From the NCBI GenBank assembly GCA_003427395.1, contig BFEA01000051.1, positions 77,203 to 110,754 on the forward strand: 33,552 nt of DNA, in the 5' to 3' direction. This document shows, piece by piece, positions 17,630 to 26,081 of the stretch (positions within the stretch are counted from its first letter, which is position 1; the number at the start of each line of letters is the position of its first letter). Both the position numbers and the translations under genes were made by a program. Below the pieces are notes generated by a model, which was not told the origin of the DNA, searched no databases, and worked only from the letters and a program-made list of their open reading frames with translations. Origin of the DNA: Chara braunii (lineage: Eukaryota > Streptophyta > Charophyceae > Charales > Characeae).

Positions 17630-18064
17630 TCTCCTACCAAAGACAATGGGGTAAATTTAAAAGAAAAAACAAAAAAGATTGGTAGAACAATGGTCATCAA
17701 CAATATTGTATTGGCCTTATTATGGTATAGATCGGTGATATGCGCTCCTAGTAAAGAGGTTGTTAAAGGATTGAAGAGGCAGGTCACTGCACTACTGTGG
17801 AGAGGGAATATTAGTCTCCCCATTATGATTGATAGGGTGGCTTGGTCTGCGGTCATCCAACCTAAGGATAAAGGGGGTCTAGGGATTTTGGACCTGGTCA
17901 TCCATACAAAATTGACTATCCAGTGGGTTAAAAGGTTGTTGTTTCTTCCGAGTCTCCCGTGGAGAGATTTGTCCCTTGAGCAGATTCCGCGTTCAGCTCC
18001 GCAAGCCCCTATGGAAATCGTCCTTTTGACCTGGTTGGAGGAATGGTACTGGGCTATACCGTGA
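17630..18064 (+). pseudogene. LINE post-palm (thumb) region fragment
   Basis: The open frame that reads from 17537 enters LINE-like sequence at about residue 35 (N-G-V-N-L-K-E-K-T-K-K-I). It runs through T-M-V-I-N-N-I-V-L-A-L-L-W-Y-R-S-V-I-C-A, then a basic helix, L-L-W-R-G, and D-K-G-G-L-G-I-L-D-L. Plant and algal LINEs have this L-W-x-G ... G-G-L-G-I x D-L pattern between palm and zinc region. The first 35 codons are the dispersed motif and not LINE coding sequence. Confidence 0.7.
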
Positions 18065-18696
18065 CACTCTGTAAATCAAAGGGACACTGACAGGATGGCT
18101 GTTAGACGAGACCTAACTAGAGATAATTTTTTTATCATAAATCTTCCCGCGTGGCCCCAACTTCCCCTACCGGACAAGGGTATGCCAGTCCGATGGAAGG
18201 AGGTGGCACGACAACCACTTTTCGGTAACACATATATCACTGACCGGTGTGGGAAAGTTTATTGCAGATCATTCCCCCCGTGGAATGGTTGGGTTAAGAG
18301 AGGGGTATTAAAAGTCCGGGATATTTGGGATTGTGAGACAAGGAATTGGAAAACGGACCAACAATGAGGGCCCACTTTGTGGCACTATCATGATATTGAA
18401 GAAATCTGGAGGATTTGATTTTCTCTATCCCTCTGGACTAGAGGCGCATTTTGCACAAGGGGGCGCAACTGCGAGTAGGAGATTGGGTAGCAACCCCAGA
18501 TGATACAAAAAATGTGGGGAAGGTGGCGGAGGTGAGCGGGCTTGACACATTGGTAAATCTTTTCCATCATGAGTCAGATAACCAACTGATAGAGCCCCAT
18601 TTTGAAACACAGAGCAGATAGAAGACGACAAATATGTATTGAATCCGGGCGCTCCTGGCATAAGAGGATTAGTACGCATTTCACCCGGAACCCCCC
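18065..18696 (+). pseudogene. Decayed middle part of LINE copy 2
   Basis: Frame 18095-18367 continues with Trp- and Pro-rich sequence (P-A-W-P-Q-L-P-L-P, V-R-W-K-E-V-A-R-Q-P-L-F-G-N) and ends in a stop. From 18368 to 18696 no single frame is open and the minus-strand frames are shadows. The composition matches the LINE on both sides, so I treat it as the decayed middle of the same element. Confidence 0.45.
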
Positions 18697-19110
18697 TTGG
18701 TACAACTTCCCCTCGGCCCAGAGGAATGGCGATGGAATATGCAGGCCAGATCGCGCCCGGGTCTTAAAAAAAAATTGTTTAGCCAATCGGTAAAATCTAC
18801 ATACGGTCTTCTGCGTTCACGGCTCAATCTTAAGGACAGGGTGAGAGAGCGGTGGATATCTCAACTGGACGTGGGAAGGAATGACATTCGCCCCATTAGA
18901 TGGTTCACAGTCCAGCGTTCTAAGCCTGCAAAATTGGCCTCCTTGCAGTGGCAAACAGAACATCGTTGTCTCCCTACGAACGATTGGTTAATAGACCAAA
19001 CTTATTTGGAACAGAAGGGTTTGGCACTGACATGGTGCAAATCGTGCCTAACGAATTTCCCTCACTGCAAGATCATGGAGACTATATAAAATATTTTTCT
19101 GCAATGCCCG
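18697..19110 (+). pseudogene. LINE RT-associated zinc-binding region fragment
   Basis: The 130-codon frame has K-S-T-Y-G-L-L-R-S-R, R-E-R-W-I-S-Q-L, then W-F-T-V-Q-R-S-K-P-A-K-L-A-S-L-Q-W-Q-T-E-H-R-C-L-P-T-N-D-W-L and W-C-K-S-C-L. The pattern (Trp ... Lys-x-x-x-Leu-x-W-x ... H-x-C-L-P-T-x-D-W-L ... C-x-x-C) matches the zinc-binding domain found after many plant LINE RTs, where short exon-like words such as L-P-T-x-D recur. The next frame continues with C-N-A-R-V-Q-S-like words. It is truncated by a frameshift. Confidence 0.65.
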
Positions 19111-19255
19111 GGTGCAGTCCTTACATGGCACAGGTGAGACCAAATCTGGCAGCAACTGGACACGGATACCACGTGGCCCTGAGACTACAGAACACTTCTG
19201 GGTGAATCATGGACCTCCCCCTCGAACAACACCTTTGAAGATGCTATGTTTTAGG

Positions 19256-19736
19256 TGGGGAGGAGAGCAGTATTCTGGGCTCTTTGGCACAAACGGTGTA
19301 TACATGTCATTGAAGGCGTCAAAATGGAGGGGGAATAAGTTACAAAAATAATTAAACAATACATTCAGGATGAGAACGCAATGGCAAAAAATGAAAATGC
19401 AGATAGATCAGCTTCGCACAACTAAGGAAATAACTCAAGCTATTAAACAATTCTTTGAGGACTGGTTGGGGAATGAGTCTGGGGGCTGGATAACTTTCGT
19501 TCGTTGGGATGGGGGAGAGCACAGGTACAATGAGTTCGAGAGAGACTATGTCATCTGTTTCTAGGACTGCACTAGCCTAAGGGTGGACTCAACAATACCG
19601 CTGCACTCTCCTGCGGAGTTCCCCGAACCCTTTCCACCCCGTAGCCTCTCCATGGTGGATTTGCATTGGTACGAAGCGGTTGAGGTTGGGTCATGGGCTG
19701 AAGGGTGTTCAGAGGAAGTTTGCCAGAGGCAGTAAG
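19256..19736 (+). pseudogene. LINE C-terminal domain of unknown function, copy 2, with an in-frame TAG
   Basis: Frame 19370-19564 contains T-Q-A-I-K-Q-F, D-W-L-G-N-E-S-G-G-W-I, V-R-W-D and E-F-E-R-D-Y-V-I-C-F, then TAG 19562-19564. Reading past the stop in the same frame gives P-E-P-F-P-P and M-V-D-L-H-W-Y. These are the same landmarks in the same order and spacing as in copy 1. Upstream, the words K-R-C-I and I-E-G-V near 19290-19320 also match copy 1 (around 16867-16905). The domain is conserved but unnamed. Confidence 0.65.
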
Positions 19737-20073
19737 AGGCAGAGAATTCTTCCTACGGTAAGCATCCACAGTCAATCCTCTGGCGCCCAGAGCAATCAAT
19801 GTTGACAGGCATCTTTTTGTTTTAACTTTTTAAGCCTACCTTTTATATGTTTGATCGGCATGATGGCTACATCTGAAAGGGAGGGTTGTGGGGGGGGGGG
19901 GGGGGGGGGGGGGGGAGTCGGTCAGTCGGCAGCAGGGCTGGAGAGGCCCCATCTTCTTCCTCCCGTCTTGGGCATTCGTTCTCCTGCTTAGTCAATCCCC
20001 TCTTTTCAGGGCAATCAATGCTGACAGACACTTAGGCAAAAAAGCTGGATCTTAATGGCTTTTGTATAAGGGA
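19737..20073 (+). other. 3' tail-like sequence of LINE copy 2 with a G26 homopolymer
   Basis: The words CAATCAATGTTGACAGG (19792) and CAATCAATGCTGACAGAC (20010) repeat one another and match CAGTCAATGCCAGCAGG at 17505 after copy 1. A run of 26 G lies at 19890-19915. No open frame is present. Confidence 0.5.
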
Positions 20074-20119
20074 CGCTGGACCCGTTTTCCGGCAGGTGTT
20101 GCTTCCCACCAATAGATGG
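20074..20119 (+). repeat. Dispersed ~45-bp motif, copy B
   Basis: GCTGGACCCGTTTTCCGGCAG followed by GTGTTGCTTCCCACCAATAGA. Differences from copy A are almost all C/T or A/G transitions. Confidence 0.75.
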
Positions 20120-20184
20120 AGGCTTTCCGGGGAAATAGGGGCGTCTGCTCACACCAGCGCCCCTAGCTCTATCACGGGTAGTTT

Positions 20185-20600
20185 TTGCCACGATTGCTCC
20201 TACGTTCGAGTAAGAAAAGAAACACGAAGAACTAGTGTTGTAGTTCAATCATGCACTAATGAGACAATCAAAAATGGGTTGCTCCATAACTTGACCAAGA
20301 AAAAAACACTTAAATAATGTTTGACCTCAGTCATGTAAAGAATCACGATTGCCCATAAGCTTGAGAAAGTCGAAACATCAGAAGTTAATGTTGTTGTTCA
20401 GATGTGCGCCGATAGAATCACGATTGTCTACAAGCTTAAGCTAGTCGAAGCAGCAGAAGCCAACGTTGCTGTTCAGACGGGCGTCAACAGGACAACAAAA
20501 ACTATATTGGCCTTAAACTTGATAGTGGGAAATAACAGAGCCATTGTCACCGTTCTATCATGTGCGAAGCGTTATGATTGCAACTAATCGTGAGCAAGAG
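20185..20600 (+). repeat. ~75-bp satellite, best preserved block (about five units)
   Basis: The equivalent word starts at 20190 (CACGATTGCTCC), 20263 (GACAATCAAAAATGGGTTGC), 20341 (AATCACGATTGCCC), 20416 (AATCACGATTGTCTAC) and 20491 (GACAACAAAAAC). The last two intervals are exactly 75 bases and the others 73-78. Each unit ends with an AAGCTTGAG-like word, then an A-rich word, then AACGTTGTTGTTCAGAT and GTGCGTC. Two unit types (GACAAT... and AATCACGATT...) recur. Confidence 0.75.
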
Positions 20601-20699
20601 AAAACAACAATAACAACAAATGATATAACAAGAACCTGATTGACATAGCCACTCAGTCGATTCCTGCTCGGCAGCCACATGCGAGCATGCCACATGCTG

Positions 20700-21050
20700 A
20701 ATCTCTTGCAAGCATGCATACGTGCACACTCTTTTTTTCCAGGCTCCCCTGGATATTTTGCAAGCACGTATTCATGCACGCACTCTTTCTCCAGGTTCCC
20801 TTGGATGTCTTGCAAGCATGTATTCATGCATGTCTCTTTCTCCAGCACGCATGGTCGAGCGTTCTCCTTCTCCAAGCTCCGCTGGATGTCTCCCATGCAC
20901 ATATTCTCGCAAGGTCCCCTTCTCCACTCACCGAATCTCTCTCGAGTGTGTACTTATGTGTGCTCGTATCTTCTCAGCCCACTGGATCTCTCTTGTACGC
21001 ATGTTGTCGTGCGCTCTCCCTTCTCCACCTCGTGAATTTCTCTCACCTCG
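20700..21050 (+). repeat. 52-bp minisatellite, becoming degenerate
   Basis: TTGCAAGCAYG starts units at 20706, 20758 and 20810, an exact 52-bp period. Each contains CTCTTTCTCCAGG and CCTGGATGTCTTG. Beyond about 20860 the same words (CTGGATGTCTC, CATGCACATATTCTC, CCTTCTCCA) continue with irregular spacing. The several long overlapping frames here follow from the repeat. Confidence 0.75.
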
Positions 21051-22534
21051 TATTGTTTTTAGCACCTCTTCGTTGCCCGTCGCATCCGTCTCATGCCAGT
21101 ATTATTGTACACTTCCATTCTCCAAGTATCTTATGCCCTTGAAAGCACCCGCCACGCAAATGTTGTCTGATTGTTCACCTTCGCCACACAAGCGTCCCTG
21201 CAATCCCAATTTTTATCATTCCCCTGCTCCCCCTTGTGAATGTTACCCTCGTTTGCTGCTACCCCTGAGTGTTGTGCTCTGTGGTGCGTTCAGCGTGATG
21301 AGCACTCTCTTGCGTTGAGTGCTCCCGTGAGTAATCCCCCCTCCTTTTTCCTCTCATGAGCGTCCTTGATCCTTGTCTCTCCCGCCCCTGAGCCAGTTGT
21401 ACCCTTGCACTCTCCAAGAGTCGTTCTCGCGCGCCCAAGAACATGGTCATGGGCGACAAGAGAGGTGCAACCGTTCTCGTCACGATTTCCTTGACTCCTT
21501 TGTTGTCGAGTCATTGGAGAGTTAGACATGTGCTATCAGATTATGGTTTTCCCCTCTCTTTAACTATGCAAATGTACCCTTCATCCTCCCTTATCCATTG
21601 TCCCACCTTTTTCCACTCCATTTTGGCCTCCTAGATCCAGCCAACAGCGTCTAGAATCTGAGGAGGTATGCCAAAAAAGGTTTCTTTGTCTTATCCCCAA
21701 GGAACGACCCTAGTAAGGAAAAAGAAGGAAACTGGGTTCCCACCGACAACCGACCTCCTCTTAGTTCTTGGAACTACAGATCATCCGCCCACCGTACCGC
21801 TCATGCTCACCCTAAATACGTACAGTTCTCCTCACAGTTGTCTCATATTTACATTGAGCCCTGCCAAGAAAACTCAATCTTTTCACTTTCTTTCCGACTG
21901 GGAGACCCAACCGTCACCCCACTCTTCTTTATTTCTCCTTTGGAGTGTCCTTGTCAGTGCTTCCCTTTGTTCTTAATGACCCTTACCCGCCTGAGTAAGG
22001 GCGTACCAACCAGAATCAGGAAATTCCCAGCAGCTCAAGTCAAAACAAAGGAGGAGGAAATAAAACAGTCCTCTGTAACCTTTTGTCGAGTATATCCGAT
22101 GACAATTTGGCACCATTGTCATAGCAACGAATGTTGTCGGGACATTTTTTGGTCACCATTTTTTGCAATCAGGTTTCTTTCATTTGGCCTTCGTTAGGAC
22201 CCCAACTTTTTCCTATATGAATGACACTATCGATTTCATATGGAATCATAAACTTCATAAAGGGAAGGAGATGTTTGTTGCATATGGCAACAACTTGGAG
22301 GCGTGACATACAGAGAATAGAAGGGATACTTTGTTTGTTGAAAGAAGGAAATAAAGAAATATCGATAATACATTCACAGGTGCGGAGGTACGTCTATAGC
22401 ATATGATGGGTTGTCTACATCGACATATGATGGATGTCTACACGTATAGTCGTATTTTACCAGCAATGAGACAACGTTTTTACATTGTACATACCACAAT
22501 TGTTGCAAAAAACTAGTAAAAAGGCATCACAAAC
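21051..22534. other. Pyrimidine-rich then AT-rich unique sequence, no gene recognised
   Basis: Several overlapping frames (for example 21668-21976 and 21838-22197 on plus, 21259-21529 on minus) have low-complexity Pro, Ser and Leu content and no recognised motif. A perfect hairpin with arms CCCTTAC/GTAAGGG lies at 21980-22001. A small direct repeat, CATATGATGG...GTCTAC, lies at 22398-22441. From about 22440 the sequence is A-rich. Confidence 0.4.
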
Positions 22535-22920
22535 ATTAGAAGTTAGTTGTTGCCAACGAAAAATAGAGGAAGTAGAAGTTAGCTGATCCGCGGAAATAAA
22601 GAAAGTAGAAGTTAATCACGACGAACGGAACAAAGGAAATAAAAGTTAACGGTGGCGAACAAAAAATAGAGGAAGTAAAAGTTTACTGTTGCCAATGAAA
22701 AATAGAGGAAGTAGAAGTTAATTGTGGTCAACGGAAAATAGAGGAAGTAGAACTTAACTATGGTCAACAGAAAATAGAGAAGGTAGAAGTTAATTGTGGC
22801 CAATGGAAAATAGAGGAGGTAGAAGTTAGTTGTGGCCAACGCAAAATAGAGGAAGTATAAGTTAACTGTGGCCAACGAAAAATAGAGGAAGTAGAAGTTA
22901 ACCGTGACCAACAAAAAAGT
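22535..22920. repeat. 36-bp minisatellite, about 10.5 copies
   Basis: The unit AAAATAGAGGAAGTAGAAGT followed by TAAYTGTGGYCAACGR repeats with a 36-bp period through the whole stretch. Variation is mostly single transitions, plus one A-rich variant near 22600. On the minus strand 36 is a multiple of three, so a frame of twelve-residue repeats stays open for 100 codons, built on F-Y-F-L-Y-F-x-L-A-T-V-N. This is probably a by-product. Confidence 0.9.
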
Positions 22921-23369
22921 TAACAGAACAATACCTCAAATGCAAGATTTGTTACCTTTGGAAAATGCTCGTCGCACTCTATCTTTTTTTTGTTCCGCCA
23001 AACTCGATCTAATATGTATACGAAGACTTTGTTGCAACAATTAATATCTTGTTGCAACAATTAATTCATCTCTTTTGTCTTACCATTTGTTTCTACGTGT
23101 CTACAATCCATAACATTTTTTCACTGCTCTCACAGGAAATAGAGTCCCCATCACTATCGTTTTTCCTCGAACATAACGCATATGCGTTGTATTTGAGTTT
23201 CCGGAAAAAAAAAAGGATTCGTGTAAAGCATATATGCAATATAGTCGGATATAAGCGTTGTTCGAATAGAAAACGCCTACCCGTTGTATTTGAATAGACA
23301 ACAACCTATGCGTTGTATTTGTTTGCAATGCATATGTGTTATGTTCAGACAAATATGGTAGTTATTATC
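22921..23369. other. AT-rich sequence with short repeats
   Basis: TTGTTGCAACAATTAAT occurs twice 20 bases apart (23029 and 23049). The words TATGCGTTGTATTTG recur around 23180, 23280 and 23310. No open frame with a recognised domain. On the minus strand it follows the integrase fragment and could hold the decayed end of that element. Confidence 0.45.
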
Positions 23370-23574
23370 GCAGGATATCCCGTGTCCTTGACCCCATGTG
23401 CGAAACACTCATGACTAAGTCAGTCTTTGCTTCTGAACATAGCGGTAAAAGTTTTGCATACATGTAAAACCTGTTTAGTATAGACATAACTCGATTATTC
23501 TCTTTACTCGATTTAACCTTTTGTTGCACGAAGTTAATAGATATGGGTTTTCCAAGTCTAGAGGGAATAGGCAA
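23370..23574 (-). pseudogene. Integrase catalytic-core N-terminal fragment
   Basis: The minus frame reads L-P-I-P-S-R-L-G-K-P-I-S-I-N-F-V, then V-M-S-I-L-N-R-F-Y-M-Y-A-K-L-L-P-L-C. The family has P-I-P-x-R-P-W-x-x-I-S-M-D-F-I and V-D-R-F-S-K-Y-A-x-x-I-P. The first catalytic Asp appears as Asn here (I-N-F), so the copy is inactive even apart from its breaks. The remaining catalytic residues are not readable. Confidence 0.7.
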
Positions 23575-23606
23575 GGTTTTTCAGCAGTCCTAAAGGTACT
23601 TTAATC

Positions 23607-23738
23607 GTACTTTTGTTTCTTTTATAGACTTTACAGTATTTACAACCTTAAATTTATTTGACGCAATCCATTGTACTTTTGTTTCTTTTATAGACTTCTC
23701 GCCCTTGAATGTATTTGATTTTTCCCCACAATATTCAC
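23607..23738. repeat. 66-bp tandem duplication within the integrase linker
   Basis: GTACTTTTGTTTCTTTTATAG occurs at 23607 and 23673, a 66-bp interval. The following words (CCTTAAATTTATTTGA against CCTTGAATGTATTTGA) are also duplicated. Since 66 is a multiple of three it did not by itself change frame. Confidence 0.8.
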
Positions 23739-23990
23739 AAAGCAAAGTGACGTATATCTTCCTCAACACAAAGTGACCATCGATATCGTGGCATGCGCTG
23801 TACTGAGCACTCTATTGAAAATGCCTTCGTTGTTCGGGATAAACAGTTTGTCCACTCCATTGGATGTCAAGAACAACAATTCGACTACTACACTGTACCC
23901 GAGCAATTCACGAGGTTTATCCTCTCCTCTAGCCATGACCTCGCTATGAAATCCATCATCTTTTCTGCCGCAGGTCTTTGCCTGTGTCAA
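23715..23990 (-). pseudogene. Integrase zinc-binding region fragment
   Basis: The minus frame 23990-23763 contains L-F-L-T-S-N-G-V-D-K-L-F-I-P-N, typical of the segment just before the integrase zinc finger. After a frame change near 23795 the sequence reads H-D-I-D-G-H-F-V-L-R-K and then L-C-E-Y-C-G, giving H-x4-H and C-x2-C pairs. The spacing between the pairs is shorter than usual, so a small deletion is likely. Confidence 0.7.
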
Positions 23991-24024
23991 AGTTAGTTAG
24001 TATCGCTCAAACTTTTAAATGACA

Positions 24025-24265
24025 CATCCAATACGACATTGCATTTTCCCTTAATGGAATTAAGCTCGAAGTCAAACTCGCTAATTTTCTACGCCGCTAG
24101 TTTGATTGAGATTCAAGTTCGGGTATTCAGCCAATGTAGTGTCTTATGATCCGAGTGTGCTTTTAAATGTCTACCTGAGGGATGATGTCACACAGGCTGC
24201 ATTTTTTTGTCTAACGCATCCAACTCTTTTGTGTAAGTCCTTGCAAATACTTTCTCAAAGCGCAA
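24025..24265 (-). pseudogene. Ty3/gypsy RNase H fragment
   Basis: The frame from about 24258 reads F-A-R-T-Y-T-K-E-L-D-A-L, then S-D-H-K-T-L-H-W-L-N-T (24163-24131) and, after two stops, K-I-S-E-F-D-F-E-L-N-S-I-K-G-K-C-N-V-V (24093-24037). These match the family's E-x-x-Y-x-x-x-x-K-E-L-x-A-L, T-D-H-K-x-L-x-x-L and F-D-F-x-I-x-Y-x-x-G-x-x-N-x-V-A-D segments. The early part of the domain, upstream to 24640, is too decayed to read. Confidence 0.75.
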
Positions 24266-24839
24266 CCACTTGGATATGAATTCCACAAGGGAGTGCCTTT
24301 TTTCCATTATTACGTTGTAACACAAGCACTATCTTAAACAAACTAGGATTACTTATCACTACGACTTTTTCTTTTTTTTTTTTCCACCTTGCAGATGTTT
24401 GTAGTCTATTCGTAGGGAGACAAGTATCAGGCTACTTGTCACAATGACCTGTTAGCAACAACTGCAATCTCCAAGATCGGATATTCCATAATTTTTTTTT
24501 AACGTATGAAATGTTGCTGAACAATATCATGCTACCACAATTCCTCATTTTCTACTCGTCTATGTTACTGTCGTTTAATTGTAAACAAATGAGAGTCTTT
24601 GATTTAAGCTAATTTTGAATTGTTGTTGTATTTTTGTCTTTCTGTTGTGATCCATTTCCAATTATGACATTTCGAAGATACAACACCTGCAGATTGGCCC
24701 ACTCCCACTTCAAGGTGTTCGCTTTTGATTTTTTTTTTTCATCAATTTGGAGATTTATTAGGCTTCGTAAATTAATTGATACAAAAATAGGATAATAAAA
24801 AAAAAACAAGAGTAGATATCCAATGAACAGAGTCATAGC

Positions 24840-25335
24840 TTAAAATTTCTCGTAGATGTTCTTTTTGTTCTCTTAAAGCCTTACTAAACACTAAGACGTC
24901 ATCAAAACACACTTCTATACAACGATCGAATTAATCAGGGAACTGATCATCGTCATTAACATCCACTCGTTCAAAATGATCAAGCCAATCACGAAACAAA
25001 TCATTCATATATCGTCGAAATGTTGCAGGTTGTCAGTCCACAGGGCACCAAACTGAACTTGTGGTCGTATCAAATTTAAAATGCAATCTTTTGTTGACCT
25101 TCCTTTGTCACATCTCATTCATTGTATCCGTTCAAATTGAAGTTTAACTTTCAAAAAGCATAGCAACCATCCTCAACGATGTTTAATATGTGGTAAGGGT
25201 TATGCATTCTTCATGATGATCGCATGCAATTCTCTATAGTATACGCACGGTCTCAGTTGCCCTTCTTTCTTTGGTACAATAATAACTAGAGACCGTATGG
25301 AAACGAGCTCAACTTTATCTACCAATCTATGGAAA
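24840..25335 (-). pseudogene. Ty3/gypsy reverse transcriptase, broken
   Basis: One frame gives S-L-V-I-I-V-P-K-K-E-G-Q-L-R-P-C-V-Y-Y-R-E-L (about 25300-25235), the family's S-P-V-x-x-V-K-K-K-D-G-S-x-R-x-C-V-D-Y-R-x-L block. It continues to I-I-M-K-N-A, a TAA and P-L-P-H-I. Another frame gives Q-P-A-T-F-R-R-Y-M-N-D-L-F-R-D-W-L-D-H-F (about 25040-24980), matching the A-P-A-T-F-Q-x-x-M-N block. A third gives F-D-D-V-L-V-F-S-K-A-L-R-E-Q-K-E-H-L (near 24910-24860), the catalytic Y-L-D-D-x-L-V-F-S block with Tyr-Leu replaced by Cys-Phe. At least two frame changes and two stops lie inside. Confidence 0.85.
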
Positions 25336-25740
25336 TGTTTGTAACTTTGCACAACTCTACTAATTTTTTTCATGAAATTTCGTGGAATAGACTCTTCAAG
25401 GTCTTACTACCCAATTCTACACCCGTGGTTAATAAATAGTTGGTGTCATTTTCAGCGAATTGTGGCGAATTTTTGACTATAACTGCCATATTTCCTTGAA
25501 TTTTTATTATTTTCTTATTTTTGTTTTTAGGATGTTATGTATGTGTCTTAAGGTATATATGTATTCACTTCTGATACATTGGATAAATAACGAAAAAGTT
25601 CGCAAAAACATTGAATTTGAAAAAAAAAAATTGCACGTCGAAAAGTGATCAGTGCTCTTCATTTTTCTTTTCTTTTTTTTAATTATATCCCCCCCAATTT
25701 CATCATTACATGGCTCCTTGAGAGCTACATAAGTTTTCGA
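25336..25740. other. AT-rich sequence upstream of the pol pseudogene, no gene seen
   Basis: On the minus strand this would precede the RT. A few words near 25350 (L-V-D-K-V-E-L-V) fit the end of the RT entry segment. The remainder is AT-rich with no readable frame. The short plus frames at 25460-25648 and 25645-25941 look random. Confidence 0.4.
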
Positions 25741-25960
25741 CTATTGATGTCACCAAGGGTGATACGCCATTTAATTTTTTTTCCCTCAACTGGCAGTTTT
25801 TACTCCTTATTTCTTTCTACAGGCCTGACTAGTTCAACAAAAAAACTTTTATCGTCTTCTTCGATATCACCAAGGGTGGTACAACATTTAGCGGTTTCTA
25901 ATGGTCTTCTTCGATGTCACCAGGGGTGGTACAACATTTAGCGGTTTTTTCTTCTTGAAC
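25740..25960 (-). repeat. Short tandem repeat with the word GATGTCACCARGGGTGGTAC
   Basis: The 20-base word starts near 25746, 25862 and 25912. The last two units (50-bp period) share CTTCTTCG before it and ACATTTAGCGG after it. On the minus strand the word translates as T-T-x-G-D-I-E-E-D in one frame. Another copy with the same flanks lies at 26735-26790, together with CCTTATTTCTTTCTRCAGG words shared between the two sites. Confidence 0.75.
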
Positions 25961-26020
25961 GACTACCCCTTTTTTTTGTTAACTACCCGCACGTGTTATT
26001 TCTTATTTATATATATATAT

Positions 26021-26081
26021 ATATCGTCACAAATAGAACTGCCCGGTAAACCGTAGGCAGAGAGAGAGAAGAGGACAACAA
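26021..26081 (+). repeat. Terminal-inverted-repeat-like segment, left partner
   Basis: Begins ATATCGTCACAAATAGAACT after a TA-rich run and continues GCCCGGTAAACCGTAGGCAG then AGAGAGAGAAGAGGACAACAA. The reverse complement of 33325-33383 is the same sequence with about four substitutions and one two-base indel. The TA-rich left flank could be a target site. Confidence 0.8.

Larger units (their letters stand above)
17591..19740 (+). mobile_element. Truncated LINE copy 2: thumb, zinc-binding region and C-terminal domain
   Basis: Starts inside the post-palm region and continues to the C-terminus with several frame changes and stops. Recognisable parts in order are R-T-M-V-I-N-N-I-V-L-A-L-L-W-Y and A-P-S-K-E-V (about 17690-17760), L-L-W-R-G-N-I, K-D-K-G-G-L-G-I-L-D-L (17865-17900), a Trp-rich stretch to 18370, the region with Cys-Lys-Ser-Cys (about 19035) typical of RT-associated zinc-binding ends, and the shared C-terminal domain. 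The RT palm is absent. Its 5' end abuts motif copy A, so it may have inserted into or beside the tail of copy 1. Confidence 0.7.
23370..25335 (-). mobile_element. Ty3/gypsy-type LTR retrotransposon pol pseudogene
   Basis: On the minus strand, from high to low coordinates, the sequence reads through the classic pol order: RT (25335-24840), the RT-RNase H connection (about 24720-24660), RNase H (24260-24025), the integrase zinc-binding region (23960-23725) and the start of the integrase core (23570-23370). Each part is recognised by words listed in the entries below. Frame changes and stop codons are frequent. No LTRs or primer-binding site were found. The order RT-RNase H-integrase marks Ty3/gypsy rather than Ty1/copia. 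Confidence 0.85.

Noticed and set aside
20679-21318. Three overlapping plus-strand frames of 118-198 codons
   Set aside because: They arise from the 52-bp minisatellite and pyrimidine-rich sequence, and the three phases are equally open.
22535-22920. Possible CRISPR array because of the 36-bp repeat
   Set aside because: Units are directly adjacent with no spacers, there are no cas genes, and the context is eukaryotic.
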